64,000 bases of DNA from the NCBI RefSeq assembly GCF_027596085.1, contig NC_072457.1, positions 30,370,398 to 30,434,397 of the forward strand. Reading direction: 5' to 3'. Of the stretch, positions 13,065 to 26,170 are shown piece by piece. The stretch is from Anoplopoma fimbria. Taxonomy: Eukaryota; Chordata; Actinopteri; Perciformes; Anoplopomatidae. The translations under genes and the position numbers were made by a program. Under the pieces are notes generated by a model. It was not told the DNA's origin and did not search any database. It was given only the letters and a program-made list of their open reading frames with translations. The number at the start of each line of letters is the position of its first letter. Position 1 is the first letter of the stretch.

Positions 13065-14615
13065 CAATATCTATAAAAAGTATTCACCCACCTTGGATGT
13101 TTTCCCCCTTTGTTGCTTTTATACATGAAATCATGGTCAATATAATTTGGCTTTTTTGACAAGAATTTGCAAAAAAAGCCTCTTTCATGTCAAAGTGAAA
13201 ACAGATTTTTACAAACTAATGTCAGTTAATTAAAAATATATAGTGTAAAATAAGTGTTTGCATAAATATTCACCCCCTTTAAAGTGACTGACCTAATTCA
13301 ACAGAGGTCCAGCTAGTTGACACCAGCAGTGTCACAATTAGTGAAATGGAGATCACCTGAGTGCAGTTGATGTGTGTCAAGTGATTGTAGTATAAAAACA
13401 CCAAACTGTGTCTGGGAGGTCCAGTCTCTGGTTCATCAGTATTCCTGCTACAATTGCAACATGAAGACAAAAGAACACTCCAAGCAACTCAGAGAAAAGA
13501 TCATTGAAAAGTATAAGTCAGGAGATGGCTAGAAAAAGATCTCCAACTCACTGGACATCCCACAGAGTTCAGTTAAATCCATCATTAAGAAATGGAAGGA
13601 GTATGGCACTTGTTTAGATCTGCCTAGAGCTGGCCGTCCTCACCTGACCGGGCAAGAAGAAGACTGGTGATGGAGGCCACCAAGACACCTACACCACTCT
13701 GAAGGAGTTAAAAGCTTCAGTGGCTCAGATGGGAGAGACTGTACACACAACAACTGTTGCCCGGGTTCTTCAGCAGTCGAAGCTGTATGCTCATATGAAA
13801 TCTCGCCTGGAATTTGCCCAAAGGCATGTGGGAGACTCCAAGGTCAATTGGAAGAAGGTTCTTTGGTCTGATGAGACAAAAATTGAGCTTTTTGGCCATC
13901 AGACTAGACGCTATGTTTGGCGAACACCAAACACTGCACATCAACACAAACACACCATCTCCACCGTGAAGCATGGTGGTGGCAGCATCATGCTCTGGGG
14001 ATGCTTCTCAGCAGCAGGCCCTGGAAGGCTTGTAAAGGTAGAGGGGAACATGAATGCAGAAAAATATCGCCAAATCCTGGAGGATAATCTGACTCAGTCT
14101 GCAAGAGAACGACCCCAAGCATGCAGCAAAAGCTACACAGGAATGGTTCAAAGACAACAAGGTGAATGTTCTGGAGTGGCCAAGTCAAAGCCCAGATCTC
14201 AATCCAATCGAGAATTTGTGGCTGGACTTGAAAAGAGCTGTTCATGCCCGATCCCCGAGCAACCTGACAGAGCTTGAGCTGTTTTGCAAGGAAGAATGGA
14301 GAATAATTGCAGTGTCCAGATGTGCCAGCCTGATTGAGACATATCCACACAGACTCAGTGCTGTGATTGCAGCCAAAGGTGCATCTACTAAATACTGACC
14401 TGAAGGGGGTGAATATTTATGCAATCATTTACTTTACCTTAAAATTTTTAATTAATTGACATTATTTTGTAAAAATCTGTTTTCAATTTGATATTAAAGA
14501 GGTTTTTTTTGCAAATTCTTGTCAAAAAAGCCAAATTATATTGACCATGATTTCATGTATAAAAGCAATAAAAGGGTGAAACATCCAAGGGGGTGAATAC
14601 TTTTTATAGGCATTG
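13065..14615 (+). mobile_element. Tc1/Sleeping Beauty-like transposon, inactive, 1.55 kb
   Basis: The element is flanked by TA dinucleotides (13063-13064 and 14616-14617). Its ends are inverted: the left starts caatatctataaaaagtatt and the reverse complement of the right starts caatgcctataaaaagtatt. The inverted repeats extend to about 220 bp, and each contains an outer and an inner copy of an attcaccc-type direct repeat (left at about 13078 and 13265, right at about 14404 and 14590). This is the IR/DR organisation of Sleeping Beauty-type Tc1 elements. The transposase inside is broken. The insertion is in rptor intron 5, antisense to the gene, 81 bp before the exon 6 acceptor. Confidence 0.95.
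13461..14398 (+). pseudogene. Tc1-like (DD34E) transposase pseudogene
   Basis: The product would cut and paste the element. Recognisable pieces in order are the N-terminal paired-like HTH from MKTKEHSKQLREKIIEKYKS, the GRP-like linker (AGRPHLTG), the first catalytic Asp in [12 protein letters not shown] (codon 13870-13872), the glycine-rich [10 protein letters not shown], and the final Glu in DLNPIENLW (codon 14210-14212). In-frame stops occur at 13530-13532 and 13668-13670, and frame changes follow around 13650-13710. About a dozen residues between the second HTH and MKSRLEFA are missing. A second deletion near 14108 removes the block before NDPKH, including the second catalytic Asp, and shifts frame. 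It ends with AAKGASTKY and a TGA. It is clearly dead. Confidence 0.95.
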
Positions 14616-16773
14616 TATCTGTGTAAAAGAATATGGTTCAACGTATCTGAAGACTGCAGCAACCACAGTAAGTGAGCTCAGTATGAATCTGGGTTTCAGA
14701 CCCAAAACAATAAATTATTAAAAAACCTGACCTATTGGCAAGGGAACTGAATGACAAAGGGGTCAGAAAGAGATGAGGAGCTGTGTGACAGATGATCTGA
14801 CGTTAAAGAGGTGACACACCAGACAAAGACGTGGAGAGCATCCCTTTGCAACAGCCACATCTGTTGACACACATTTATAGAAAAATGTGTTTGAGCTGAG
14901 CTGTTTTCAAAGTGTTTCCCTTTGACAGAGACCGCCGTTTGTCGTTTGCTCTGATATTATAGGAGCCAGAAATAGAAATTAGCATCGACACAAATTAAAG
15001 TCTTGGTACTGTGGCAGTGCAAGAGGGAGGACGAGAGAAGCAGACAGGATGATGAACTTGAGGTGAAGACCAGATAAGACATGAAATAAAAGGTCAGGGA
15101 CAGATTAAAGAGCAGCAGCTTCAAGGCTGATAGAAACGATTTGTAGTGAACCAAGGGGGACGAAATACAAAGCAGAAGGAGCCCTCTTTGGTAGCTCCGT
15201 ACTAAAAGTAAAAACAAGTTGAACAACTAATCCGAAGTCTCAGTGTGAGTTTTTGGAAATGTCCAGGTGAAGCCATAAGCACCCTGTTACCACCTACACA
15301 AGTCTGCTCTGACTGTTTTGCAAGCTGTTGTTGTTGATCCTCAGATTTGGCATCAAATCATCGCCCTCAGAAAACTTTTCTACAAAGGCTATTCTGCTAT
15401 TAATTTGGTCACTTGTCAACAAACTTCGATTAGACCAGAGATGCATCCAGTTTTGTATTCATCATCTGCTGTACCTCGTTCGTCTTCGAGATGTTATTCA
15501 GTCATCATGAGCTGCTGTATTTTGTGCACCACATTGGGAATTGAACCCTCCCCCTCGTTTTTTATCTGGTGCAGAACAAAAAGAGGAAAATGTGAATGCA
15601 GAAGATACAAATCAGTGTTTTATTCAGATTTGCCACCTTGTAATAAGAACCAAAACATTCAAATTGACGCACCACCAGAGACATTTTGAGAACGTAATGA
15701 TAATGTGATAGTTCATCGATCCCAGTGAGGGGATTTTCCTCTTGCTTGCTCCCTAAGCAGGCGGTCTTTAGTGGTAAACAATCCTCTCGCCCATTCTAAA
15801 TACAGAATTAGATGTTATTTCCACTCGCTGGGACAGTTTAGTCAATACTTGCGAATATGAAGATCGAAAAAAATCGAGGAGGCTTGCATATGATTTGAAG
15901 CTTTAATTAAATTTGGAGCCCTTGACTATTTGTCTGCTCATTTTGCTGTTGTTCTGTTGATTTCTTTTCTGGGAGTTCAATACAGCTTTTGTGGTTTGCT
16001 GAGAAGATTTTAATAATCTGTGTTCATTTTGCAGCCCTGCCCATTTTTAGTAAGAAATTAGGAAAAAAGATTATCATATCATTATTCGTATCATCTCCTC
16101 TTTTCTGCAAAACAAAAACTCTCTACCATTCCAAGAAACATTATAATGTTGCTCATCCATTTTTAATCTAGTTCTTTTTTTCCTTGACAGCAGCAACATG
16201 TAGTGGTGACGCGTTAAAGGAATACAATAAGAATTCAGTGCATTTTCTTTTTGCATGTCTGTTCTCTGTTAAAACAAGTAATATAAATGATATCACTCTT
16301 CTACTCTGGACTGCAGCTGCAACATTCAGTCATTCTTTACACAGGCTAGCGCCCCAAAAGTGAAGCAAAAACATCTTGATGGCCTCCTGATGGCTGGCTG
16401 ATAGTTTAAGAGGTGCTTGATTGGATAGGCAGCAGAGCTTTCTATGAGCGGAGCAGGCACTTTAAACGTCAACATGATCACAATTAATAATCAATTTATT
16501 GCGTTTCCCTGTCAACAATGGCAAATATAAAACTGATAAAATATAGATCCTTTCTTTTCTGTACTATACTGTGTTTTGTCTTTGCTCGGTCTATCAAGAA
16601 ACTTGACTCAAAAGCTAACTGAAGATTTTGGGCAATTCTTAGATTTTATTGATTTTGCGTCCACTTCTGTCTTTTAACTTCTTTATTATTTGAGTTGAAA
16701 AATTTGCAACGGGTTCATTGATGCTCCCTCCGAAGGTTGAAATGTGCCAATTTAGGTTTATTTTGAAGCATTT

Positions 16774-16885
16774 GGGTCGTCAGTTAACCACAAAGTTTGC
16801 AGTTTGATCCCCTTCTCCTCCTGCCAATATGTAGAAGTGTCCTTGATCGAGATACCAAAACCCAAGTTGCTCCCTGGGTGCTTGT
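16774..16885 (+). mobile_element. tRNA-derived SINE fragment
   Basis: The text gggtcgtcagttaaccac, gcagtttgatccccttctcc, agaagtgtccttgatcgaga and cccaagttgctccctggg follows the middle of a tRNA-derived SINE I recall from teleosts. The cagtttgatcc part is close to a tRNA box B. The box A end and the 3' tail are missing. A longer copy of a related SINE lies at 60509-60756. Confidence 0.6.
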
Positions 16886-18246
16886 CACTTGCTCCGACTG
16901 TTGCTTAGTTATGTGGATGCATTTCATTTGTATCTCCACCACGAATAACGCTCCTAATTGACTCTCCATTGGCTGTATTTTCGTTCTGAGTGGCACAAAA
17001 AAAGCCACAAACCAATAGATTTAATTCCTGCTCAATTTCACGAACTTCCATGATACTGGGCTGTAAATGCAGAGGTCAAATGTACCAGTATGTGTATGAC
17101 CATTGTGATACTTTTTTTGCCTTTAATAGGCTGTTATCCTATACTGAACGCCTTTCCTAGCTCACCGTAAATACGTCCGTAACCTGCACACTGTTGGAGA
17201 AAGACCTGTATTCACCCTGAAAAGATGCGTACTGCAGCGGAAAATGTTGTTTCAAGTGCTAAAACTCTTTCTGTGTTTGCAAACACTTTGGCTACAGGCA
17301 CCAAGTGTGAGGAATCTTCAGACTGTCTGGCACAGAGTGGGAAAGTACACTAAAAGTCCAGGCAATCAATGTACACTGTCAAAAGACCACATGCAATGGT
17401 ATGAGCATGATGCGCATGTGTAAGAACATACACAGACAAACACATGAACGCTACTTTCATCTACAGTAGACCCACCACACAACCACAAGCACAGCAGTGA
17501 CGCACCCGAGCTCCTGAATGTAAACTACTCCTTTGACCTCCCAGCTTGCTCTGTGTTGCATCTCAGCATCTGATGCAAGTTGGGGTAAACCCACACTACC
17601 CGAGGCGAGCACTGAGGTGTCCTTGTCTTTCTGCGCCCAGAGGGTGAGTCGAGTCAATTAGAGGATGAGACAAAAACAACAAATACGACAAAAGATCTAG
17701 CAGACTGCCAGGAAAACAAAACAGGAAGCAGAACAAGAAAATGTGCTGTCTCTACTGTAGACCTTGAAAATTAACTTGGGGAAAAAAGCAACAAAAAAAG
17801 TAAAGAAAGCATCAGTGGCCTGATTCAAATGTTCAATAAGGTTTTCAGTTAAGCTAATCAAACTGCAAAAAACACAAAACTGGATTGTGTTGAGGCACTG
17901 TAGATTTATGTAATGCCTCCGTACTCCTGTATATCCTGCACAGACGCCCTGCTCTCCGCTAGTCCAATAACTCATTAGCTGAGGCTCAGATCTCAGTATG
18001 AGACGTTATGTATTTACAGAACCACTTCTATAAGAAGCGCTGCACACACATGAATAAATCATGACATTAAAAATACAGCAGAATAGTCTTAATCAATGCG
18101 GGGTTACGTGTGTAACTGTGCATGTGTCTTATTTCCCCATCAACATGCATATTTCATTTCTCTTTGAAATAGCTTGCAGGCGTGAGCGGCTGCCTGCTTG
18201 TTGCAGTGCAGACGGAACTGTGCCAATCTTCCTGGAACATAATTCC

Positions 18247-18270
18247 TCTTTTCTCTCTCTCTCTCTCTCT
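18247..18270. repeat. (CT)n tract
   Basis: Short CT run of about 22 bp. Confidence 0.85.
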
Positions 18271-18979
18271 AATGAGGAAAAATGTCAACTCACAAACAAA
18301 GCGGCGTGTGTTTCTTAAGGCTCTTGATGCGTTGACCTAAGAAGAACATTGTCTCCTGAAAGAAATTGTGAAGCAAGTGTGAGACGACGCGCCGCGGTAA
18401 TCCGAATGGCAAATACGGCGACAACGTTGCCAGCAGAAGCTGTAATTATCACATTAGAATACTGTCATCTCGCAATTTACCATGAAAATCCCCATGACAG
18501 TGTTATTTTCTCTCTCTTCCACTGGGAATACCAGGGTGCAATTTAAATGTTGAGAATTCATTTATTTATTAAAAAGTGACAATTATTGATGACATCGATC
18601 TCACAGGGGGGATTTCAGATGGAGGAGCAATCACATGCAATCATGCCCGCGCAACTCTATTCAAGCAATACATTCTACAGCCTCAGCATTAATTATTCAT
18701 TAATATGATAGAAAGAACTAAGGGGAGGCTTGATGTGAGCATCCTGGAAAACGCCGGTAACACAAACATCTAAGCCGCAACATCCACACAAACAAACCAC
18801 ACACACACAAGCTCTCACAGTCCAGCGTATCCTAGCTAGTGAGTGCTGCATGGTGCCGTGCACATACACACACACACACACATCTCTTTAAGTCCTGCAG
18901 CTATTGCAGTGAGCATGTTTGCTGAGTGCCCGCAGGAAGTGATGAGATATTTAAAAGGAAGCAGGTGGCCCTATAATAG

Positions 18980-19088
<109 letters not shown>

Positions 19089-19301
19089 CTGCAGGAGGAG
19101 GTTGATATGGTGCTGTGGAGGAGTGATGAAACACCACCTCCTCCTTTCATATCAACCCCTCCAGTCGTCTTCTACATATTCTGGTCTTCATCTGCATCTC
19201 CAAATGATATTCCCTGGTGAGATCCGGCCTGTCATGCTATGTGAATCGTGTTCTCCCTCCACGTGTGTCTATTTAAAAGTGGCTGACAAAGTGTGTGGGT
19301 T

Positions 19302-19308
<7 letters not shown>

Positions 19309-19370
<62 letters not shown>
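19309..19370. repeat. (GT)n microsatellite, 62 bp
   Basis: GT array on the plus strand, 222 bp from the AC array at 18981-19086 and complementary to it. Confidence 0.97.
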
Positions 19371-19371
<1 letters not shown>

Positions 19372-19730
19372 GTGTCGCGTGTGTGTGCGCCAGAGTGATG
19401 CAGGTGCTGTAGTGCGTTTGCGTGTTGGGGGACTCCCTGCTTGGTTCACATCCTGCATGATTAAAAAGTCTCTGGAAGTCATCACCTCTCTCTTTATCTT
19501 CCATTACCTCCGCCCATTAAACACTTCCTGTATGAGGAGGTGAGAAGAGCAAGCATTCAGGTGGAAAAGTGAAATTTCTTATGGATGTTATGCAACTTCC
19601 CCCTGCATTTGACTTGGGGACTTCCTTTATTTATTTTTTTAATGCTTACCATGGTGCCACTGGGTCCGATTCAAGAGAAATCAGACGAAATCATGCCGAC
19701 AGACTAGAAACCAAGCTGGTAAATTTACTG

Positions 19731-19861
19731 TAGGGCTGTAAACAAATACTATATAATGCTATATATTTGAATATACATTAGACTAGTAAAAACATTATAT
19801 AAATATTGTGAATAATAATGTGAAAAAAAATGCTTTAGCGCATTACATTTTGACAGCCCTA
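19731..19861. mobile_element. short hAT-like MITE, ~131 bp
   Basis: Begins tagggctgtaaac and ends tttgacagcccta, an inverted pair with nine perfect terminal bases. The right end read in reverse resembles a common teleost MITE. The flanking octamers atttactg and attcactt match at 6 of 8 positions, consistent with an old 8-bp hAT target duplication. The interior is AT-rich and non-coding. Confidence 0.6.
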
Positions 19862-20528
19862 ATTCACTTCTAATATGCAGAACTTTAGCCAAAGTAAGAA
19901 GTAAAAGCTGACGTCGTAAATTGTGAACTTTTGCCTTTTAAAATTGTCTCTTTGGAGAGATTCTGAAGAAAGGTTCCAGGAATATTTAATGAAAAACTAT
20001 ATCAGTCAAAGTGATTTGACTCCAGCCATTACTGTTTTGTCACCTCTCTCATCTTCAGTGACAGGTGAGGCTATTGTTTCTTTTAGGGGTGAAAAAAAAT
20101 ATACCCAATTTCATGATGAAATGTAAAATCCAAAGTAGGATATTATGCAATTTCAAAAAGGGATAAACCCTTCCAAAAAGAAGCATAAGAAGAAATTACT
20201 GTTTCAAATATAGACCATGGCAGGATAAAAAATATAGAATAAAAAAATTTACTCTAAATATATGGTTTGAAGGAACAATTAGCTACTTTTGTTCCATGAA
20301 AGCAGGAAAATAAATATTGAAATTAAGCTAAATAAGAGGAGTGATTTTAGCCCCAACATGACCCATGCAAACTGCTAACAGAAACCCCAACACGAGCCGA
20401 TGATGGAGAGAGACACTTGTGACGAACTCTGTCAAACACTGCGGCAACTCAGCAGTTTAGCTGCTGCCGTCACCTTTACTTTAACAGGTAACACAGCGCT
20501 CACAGCAGCTCAGTACTGTTCGTCCTGT

Positions 20529-20568
20529 TCTCCCTCTCTCTCCCTCTCTCTCTCTCTTTTTTTTTACA
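20529..20568. repeat. (TC)n plus T-run
   Basis: CT-rich run ending in nine T, low complexity. Confidence 0.8.
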
Positions 20569-20946
20569 GCCTGGCTGAAACTCCTCCATGAATAATTGAG
20601 ATGAATGACAGCGCCATCTCATTAGGGATTCACATAACATTCCATAGCTGGGAGGGAGAAAGAGAGAGAAAACGTAATAAAAAGATGAAGCTGTGAAGGG
20701 ACTGGGGCTGGAAGAGGTGTGTATCTGTGTAAGAGAGTGTGTTTGAGTGTGTCAGTGTGTGTGTGTTTGTACTCCCCAGACTAAACCAAAACTCAATGAT
20801 TTAGAGCAAGCTGCCCATTTGATTGGCTGAATCGCAGCACTGATGACATCCTGGGTTTTTCCTAGAGGATTCAAGTGGAGAATCATGACTGGACACTCAC
20901 TGACACCACTTAGGTCTCCTCTATAAATACAGTATATATGTGTTTG

Positions 20947-21051
<105 letters not shown>

Positions 21052-21270
21052 TTGCGTGGTGTATGTACAAAAGAAAAAATCTTCCACTTTTCCATAAATA
21101 ACTCATAAATACCAGCGGTTTGTTTCAAACTGTTTGACTGTGTGTGTTTATATGTATCACCTAACCTAATTTTTTATTTTTTTCCAATTCCAACCCTGCT
21201 AAAATTTAATGGTTTCTGTGTTGAGACATGCCGTAAACCACAAGTGTGTGTTGTCGGTGCACCTGCCTAC

Positions 21271-21417
21271 CTCCAGTTCCTGCTCTCTCTGCAGAGCGAA
21301 CTGTTTAAACGACTTGACAATGATTCCAGCGTTGGAGCAGTCATAGACAAAAATGGACGGGCTCCCCATCCACGTCTGCAGGTCGTAGATGGACAGCGGG
21401 ATGTACTGGGTGTAGTT
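21271..21417 (-). CDS. rptor: rptor coding exon 5 (Asp-Cys motif of the caspase-like domain)
   Basis: This 147-nt exon encodes 49 residues in phase 0-0, starting [18 protein letters not shown] and ending ALQREQELE. It contains FVYDCSNAG, the Asp-Cys motif that pairs with the exon 4 His motif in the caspase-like fold. The residues after it read NAGIIVKSF; from memory mammalian raptor has Met at the first Ile. The acceptor is tttcag and the donor gtaggc, again off consensus at +4 and +6. A ~100-bp array that is (CA)n in the RNA starts 220 nt into the downstream intron, which makes hnRNP L-type splicing effects conceivable (inference). Confidence 0.97.
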
Positions 21418-22599
21418 CTGAAAGAGAAAAAAAGAGAGAGATAAGTTGTTATTGCTGAAAACTCACATTTATAGATTTAGGTTTAATTATTAACCAGTCA
21501 TCTGTTTGATGAAGAGCGTGAGCAGAGGAGAGGGGAAGAGAAACAGTTGAAGAGAGAACATGATAATGAGGGAGGGTGAGATGGACAGAATCATGAGGAT
21601 GATGGGAACGCAGACAGAGGCAATGCCTAATAAATCTAATAATCTTGATGCTATAAATGCGTTATACCCTATACTTTTTGAATCTGCACCACTTCCCAGA
21701 CACTGCTTTATCACCAAATCCCCCCACTGATCTCCGGTTTCAGCAGTCAGTGACATAGCTTCATTTTAAAGGAAAAGGAATAAAAATAAGGTGTAAAATG
21801 TGGAGGAAAGGGGAGGAGAACAGAGGAGGAGAAGAGGACATAAGGCCCGAGGGTGTACTGGAGACTTGGAGGCAACAGCAGCGGTGCATCATTGTGAGTC
21901 GGTGCTTACTTATAGGACAAGGCGACGAACAAGATTGTGTGTCTGAGTCTCCACCTTAGTGTAGCTCAACCCTAAGATCATGGCATGCAGGTGGGCTATA
22001 AGGGACGCTTTTAGATGTTAAGCACTTTTTGACCACGGGTACTGCATTTGTGTTGTCAGAACAAAGGTCCAATTTCAGTTTAAAGGAATACTTCACCCTC
22101 AAAATGATCATTTTTATATCAATTAGTCACCCTGTTACACCTTGAATTCTTGAAGAATCCTCCAAGCTGCACAACAAATCCAAAAACTGAGAATATTCTT
22201 AATCCATTTAAGTAGTTGTTCAAAAACTGCTTAACAGACTTTTTGAAAAAGTTTTGCTGTTGTTTAATGTGGACCCAATTTAATTTAATAAATGAAGAAT
22301 TTACTCTGCTTTTGTACTCTTTGTTCACTGTGGAGTATTCTTCAGGAATACAAGGTAACACGGGTTAAGTATTTGATATACAAAAAGGTAATTTTGTGGG
22401 AAAAGTATTCCTTTAAGTGACAAACAAATCAAAGCTGCTTTGGTGACAAATCCCATTCTTGATCTCCCTTCCCACCTCTGCACATCCCTTTACGACCATC
22501 ACTTCAATTATTGGAGTCACACAATAGTATCACACAAGAAAGAAAATGACTTGGGGATGCTGTTTTTGTGTTTAAATTAAAACTGAGTGTGTGTGGTAC
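21418..22599 (-). other. rptor: rptor intron 4 (1.2 kb)
   Basis: Short intron between the weak exon 4 donor gtacca and the exon 5 acceptor tttcag. Its main content is the fold-back MITE at 22080-22416. The rest shows no recognised feature. Confidence 0.88.
22080..22416. mobile_element. fold-back MITE, 337 bp
   Basis: The left end taaaggaatacttcaccctc and the right end (reverse complement taaaggaatacttttcccac) are inverted. Similarity continues inward for roughly 100 bp (for example gaagaatcctccaag against gaagaatactccaca), so most of the element is a palindrome. Both edges carry TTAA (22080-22083 and 22413-22416), which may be the target duplication; a TA site is also possible. It has no coding sequence. 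It starts 183 bp after the weak exon 4 donor. Confidence 0.78.
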
Positions 22600-22758
22600 C
22601 TTATTAAAAACCCAGATCTCTCCGTTGACCGTGGGCCGTGGCACCCCGTGGCCGTTGTAGTGGAAGAGGACTCGCTCCTCTTTGGCGTTGCGTCTCAGCG
22701 ACGTGCACAGCTTCTTCACCTCGTCCACCGTCGGGTCCAGACTCTGTTTGTAACGCGC
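22600..22758 (-). CDS. rptor: rptor coding exon 4 (His-Gly motif of the caspase-like domain)
   Basis: This 159-nt exon encodes 53 residues in phase 0-0, beginning [16 protein letters not shown] and ending GEIWVFNK. It carries [11 protein letters not shown], whose second His aligns with the catalytic His of caspase-like folds. In raptor this fold is generally regarded as a structural and substrate-docking module rather than an active protease. The acceptor is ttttccag. The donor, gtacca, departs from gtaagt at positions +4 to +6 and looks weak. Because the exon is symmetric, skipping it would keep the frame but delete the His motif. A fold-back MITE begins 183 bp into the following intron. Confidence 0.97.
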
Positions 22759-23498
22759 CTGGAAAACAGGGAGGAAGAGAGGAAGGCGTCAGCAAGATTG
22801 TTTTATATCTAAAACTGACACATACAGAAGTAGGAACTTTGTTCTATCTAACAAGCTTGACTTTATGTGGCATAATGTTTTCCATTCCATATTAACATTT
22901 GGTCATTCTGCTCAAATACTAAAAGGCGACTTGAGAATATGTATTGCAGATAGGGTTTAATAAAAACAAATAAAGCGCATTTACACATCGGCCTGCTAAT
23001 CATCTATATTCATCATGTGTGAATGACGCAATACGTGCTGGTGTTGGTGGCCTTGAAATTAATGTAACATATAGCAAATAATGCCATTGGGAAAGAAAAA
23101 TACTTGGAAGAGTACAAAGAGATGTGCATCTGAGAAAGGTCAACAGCTTGACATGACAAGCTGACCTGCATGCAACTATGAGGTAATGAGATTTTTCTTG
23201 ATCAGACATCCGAAAATTCAAGAAAACAACCAAACAATAAAGGAGAGCAACCCTGTGCAAAACTGAAAAGATTCATTCAGCAGCACTGCACTGGAATTTT
23301 AAACTGCAAAACAGACAATGACACAAAACATGAACAAATGTCCTCTTGCAAAAACTCCACAGTTTCAACTACAACCATGCTGTAATGCGTATTTGGGAAT
23401 TTTCTACTATAAGGGATGTCATGATACCAGAAATTTGGTAATTGATACCAATAACAGTGAAATTCCACAACTCTCTTTTCCCAATTTGGTACCATGTC

Positions 23499-23566
23499 TA
23501 AAAAAAAAAAAGAAATAAAATTTTAAAAAAAAAAAAAAAAAAGAATATATATATATATATATATAT
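23499..23566. repeat. A-rich tract followed by (AT)n
   Basis: Two A runs separated by a few bases, then ten or so AT units. It could be an old retroposon tail but no element is recognisable next to it. Confidence 0.85.
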
Positions 23567-24347
23567 TAAATAAATCAATGTTTGGAAAGCTCTATCCACC
23601 ACTATCATAAAACAAATGAAGGAAATTATTAGGAAGAATATTGTTGATCCCTCCTGAACAGTTAGAGACTAAATGACAGGAAACATCACCAATTATAGCT
23701 TAAATTGTTGGCCACAATACCTTTTTAAAATAATTTAGGTTGGGGTTTTTTTCATAAATTTGCCACCAATCTGTGTTCATCACTTTGTACCACTGTGAAA
23801 TCCTAAATGATTTACAATACAGTTACTAAAAAGGCCATGTCTCTAAATATTTCACCAATCAACTTAATTGTTTTGTTTTTTTAAGCTGTTTGTTTCCTGG
23901 ATGTTTGGTGCATTATTTTGGAGCAGCCCAAAAATAAGGATCTGACTCATTTATGAGGTGACTAAAAGGAGCTGGCAGAGCTGATAGACATTTTGTTTGC
24001 AATGATCCAATATTATGTTGACTGAAACAAAGACGTGCTTTTCAAGATGTCAAACCTTTTAAAAGCCGCTGAAAAACTCCAGACGTCAAACTACATGCTG
24101 AACGCTTTTGTAGGATAGTTAGTCTTTATTTGAAGAAATTCAATGTAATAAAAGGTGTGTAATTTGTGGGTAAACAGGGACGCTTTTACACTTCAGAGTG
24201 TGAACTTTAAACAAGCTGTTGATAGTATGAAGGATACAAAATATAGTACCAGAAGTGCAAACCTCTTGTATAATTCTGTTTTACAAATCAGGTGAGTGCA
24301 GATTTGAAACATATATTCTACATAAACGAACGCAGAGTTTAAGGTGC

Positions 24348-24483
<136 letters not shown>

Positions 24484-26029
24484 GGAACATAGAGGTGTCA
24501 ACTAGTTATGCAACAGAAAAGCACCCGGTTAGTCCAGTCTGAATCATTATCACACTCACCATGGCCCTTCTGTTACATAACTAGCATGCCTTTTACTAAA
24601 CAGCCTGCCTCCTAACAAATGGCTTTGAATCACGGGAGAAGCCATATTTTCACCTCAACTTGCAAAACTTTAAACTTCTCAAACGGACAAAAACTAACGA
24701 GACAAAGAAACAGCCTTGAATCTCGACAGTTTTGAGAAAATGGTTTTACCCATTAAAATCAAAATTGTTATAGTAGTAATAAACACAAAAGCTTAAAAAA
24801 CTGAAATTAAAAACAACAATGAATGTGCACTTTTATCTCCAATGCAGTTAAATTGCTTTTTTTTTTAAGGTTCACATAGGAGACAGGTCTTTTTTTTTAG
24901 TACAATAAATCATACTAAGTCAAAATATTCCCTCAACATTTCCTTGATGAATTCAATACAATATACATTTTTCACTGATTTCCAAAAGCGCGAACAACCT
25001 CAGAAAGGATTTTGAATACTTTGCCAGGTGTTTATATTTCTGCGGGCAGATTTCATGTTAGTGTCACAACCGTGCGATTTGGCGTGTCTGCCCTGTGTGA
25101 TCCAATCAAAAGATGGTCTGTAGTTTGACATTATTTGAGAATTTAAATACTGGCTTATATCTGAGAATTTACAGTAAACCATTTATACCAAGAACAAACC
25201 TGCCTTTAAGAGTCAGCCTTCCTTGCGTCCTATGCATAGAATTCATTGAACAACAGATTTTTAACCATCAAGGCAGTATTTATGACTTTTTAAGCTATAC
25301 AGTTATGTATGATCCTGGTGTTTAAATGCTACAGCTGTGTGATCATTATTTAAATAATGCTAATTATTAGACGTGATTTGTATTCTTGATCCGTGGAATG
25401 AAATGATCACTTGCTTATTGTTCTTCACATCACACATCCTACAGAGGCCAAACTGAACAGACCATGATCAAAGATGCAACACTTCAGCTTCTCGTATCCG
25501 CAGGATAGTTTGAGTTGCAGTGTGATAGCAGAGCTGACAGGCTGATTCAATTTGAGCATAATCAGATAGAAGTCCAAGAGACGCAGCACTCATTCCGAAG
25601 ATATCAGGTGGTATCTGACTGGCATAATGGTGTTACTGAGGGACCTGTAGTGATGGAGGTGAAACGTTTGAAATCAGAGCTCGTATTGGAGAGGGGGGGT
25701 CGGTGGTGGAAAGGTATCATTTTTGAAGGAGAGTGCCAAATTAAATGAGAGGAGAGAGAGAAAGAGAGAGAGGAAAAGGCAGAGGGGAAAAGGCAGGTGG
25801 TGACAAGTGTTTACACTACCTGCTTGTAGTAGTTAGTTCAGACGAATCCCAATTGTATTAAAGTGCTTTGGCAAAGCTTTTCATTTACATTCATGACAGT
25901 CAGGCATATTTATCAAGTGGCATACAGAGATAAAGACAAATTCATATGTATGAAGAAGAAACTTAGGAGAATCCATTTTAATATAAAACTCACAGTATTC
26001 TGTGAGAAGGAGGCTTGAGTGTGTGTGCA

Positions 26030-26170
<141 letters not shown>

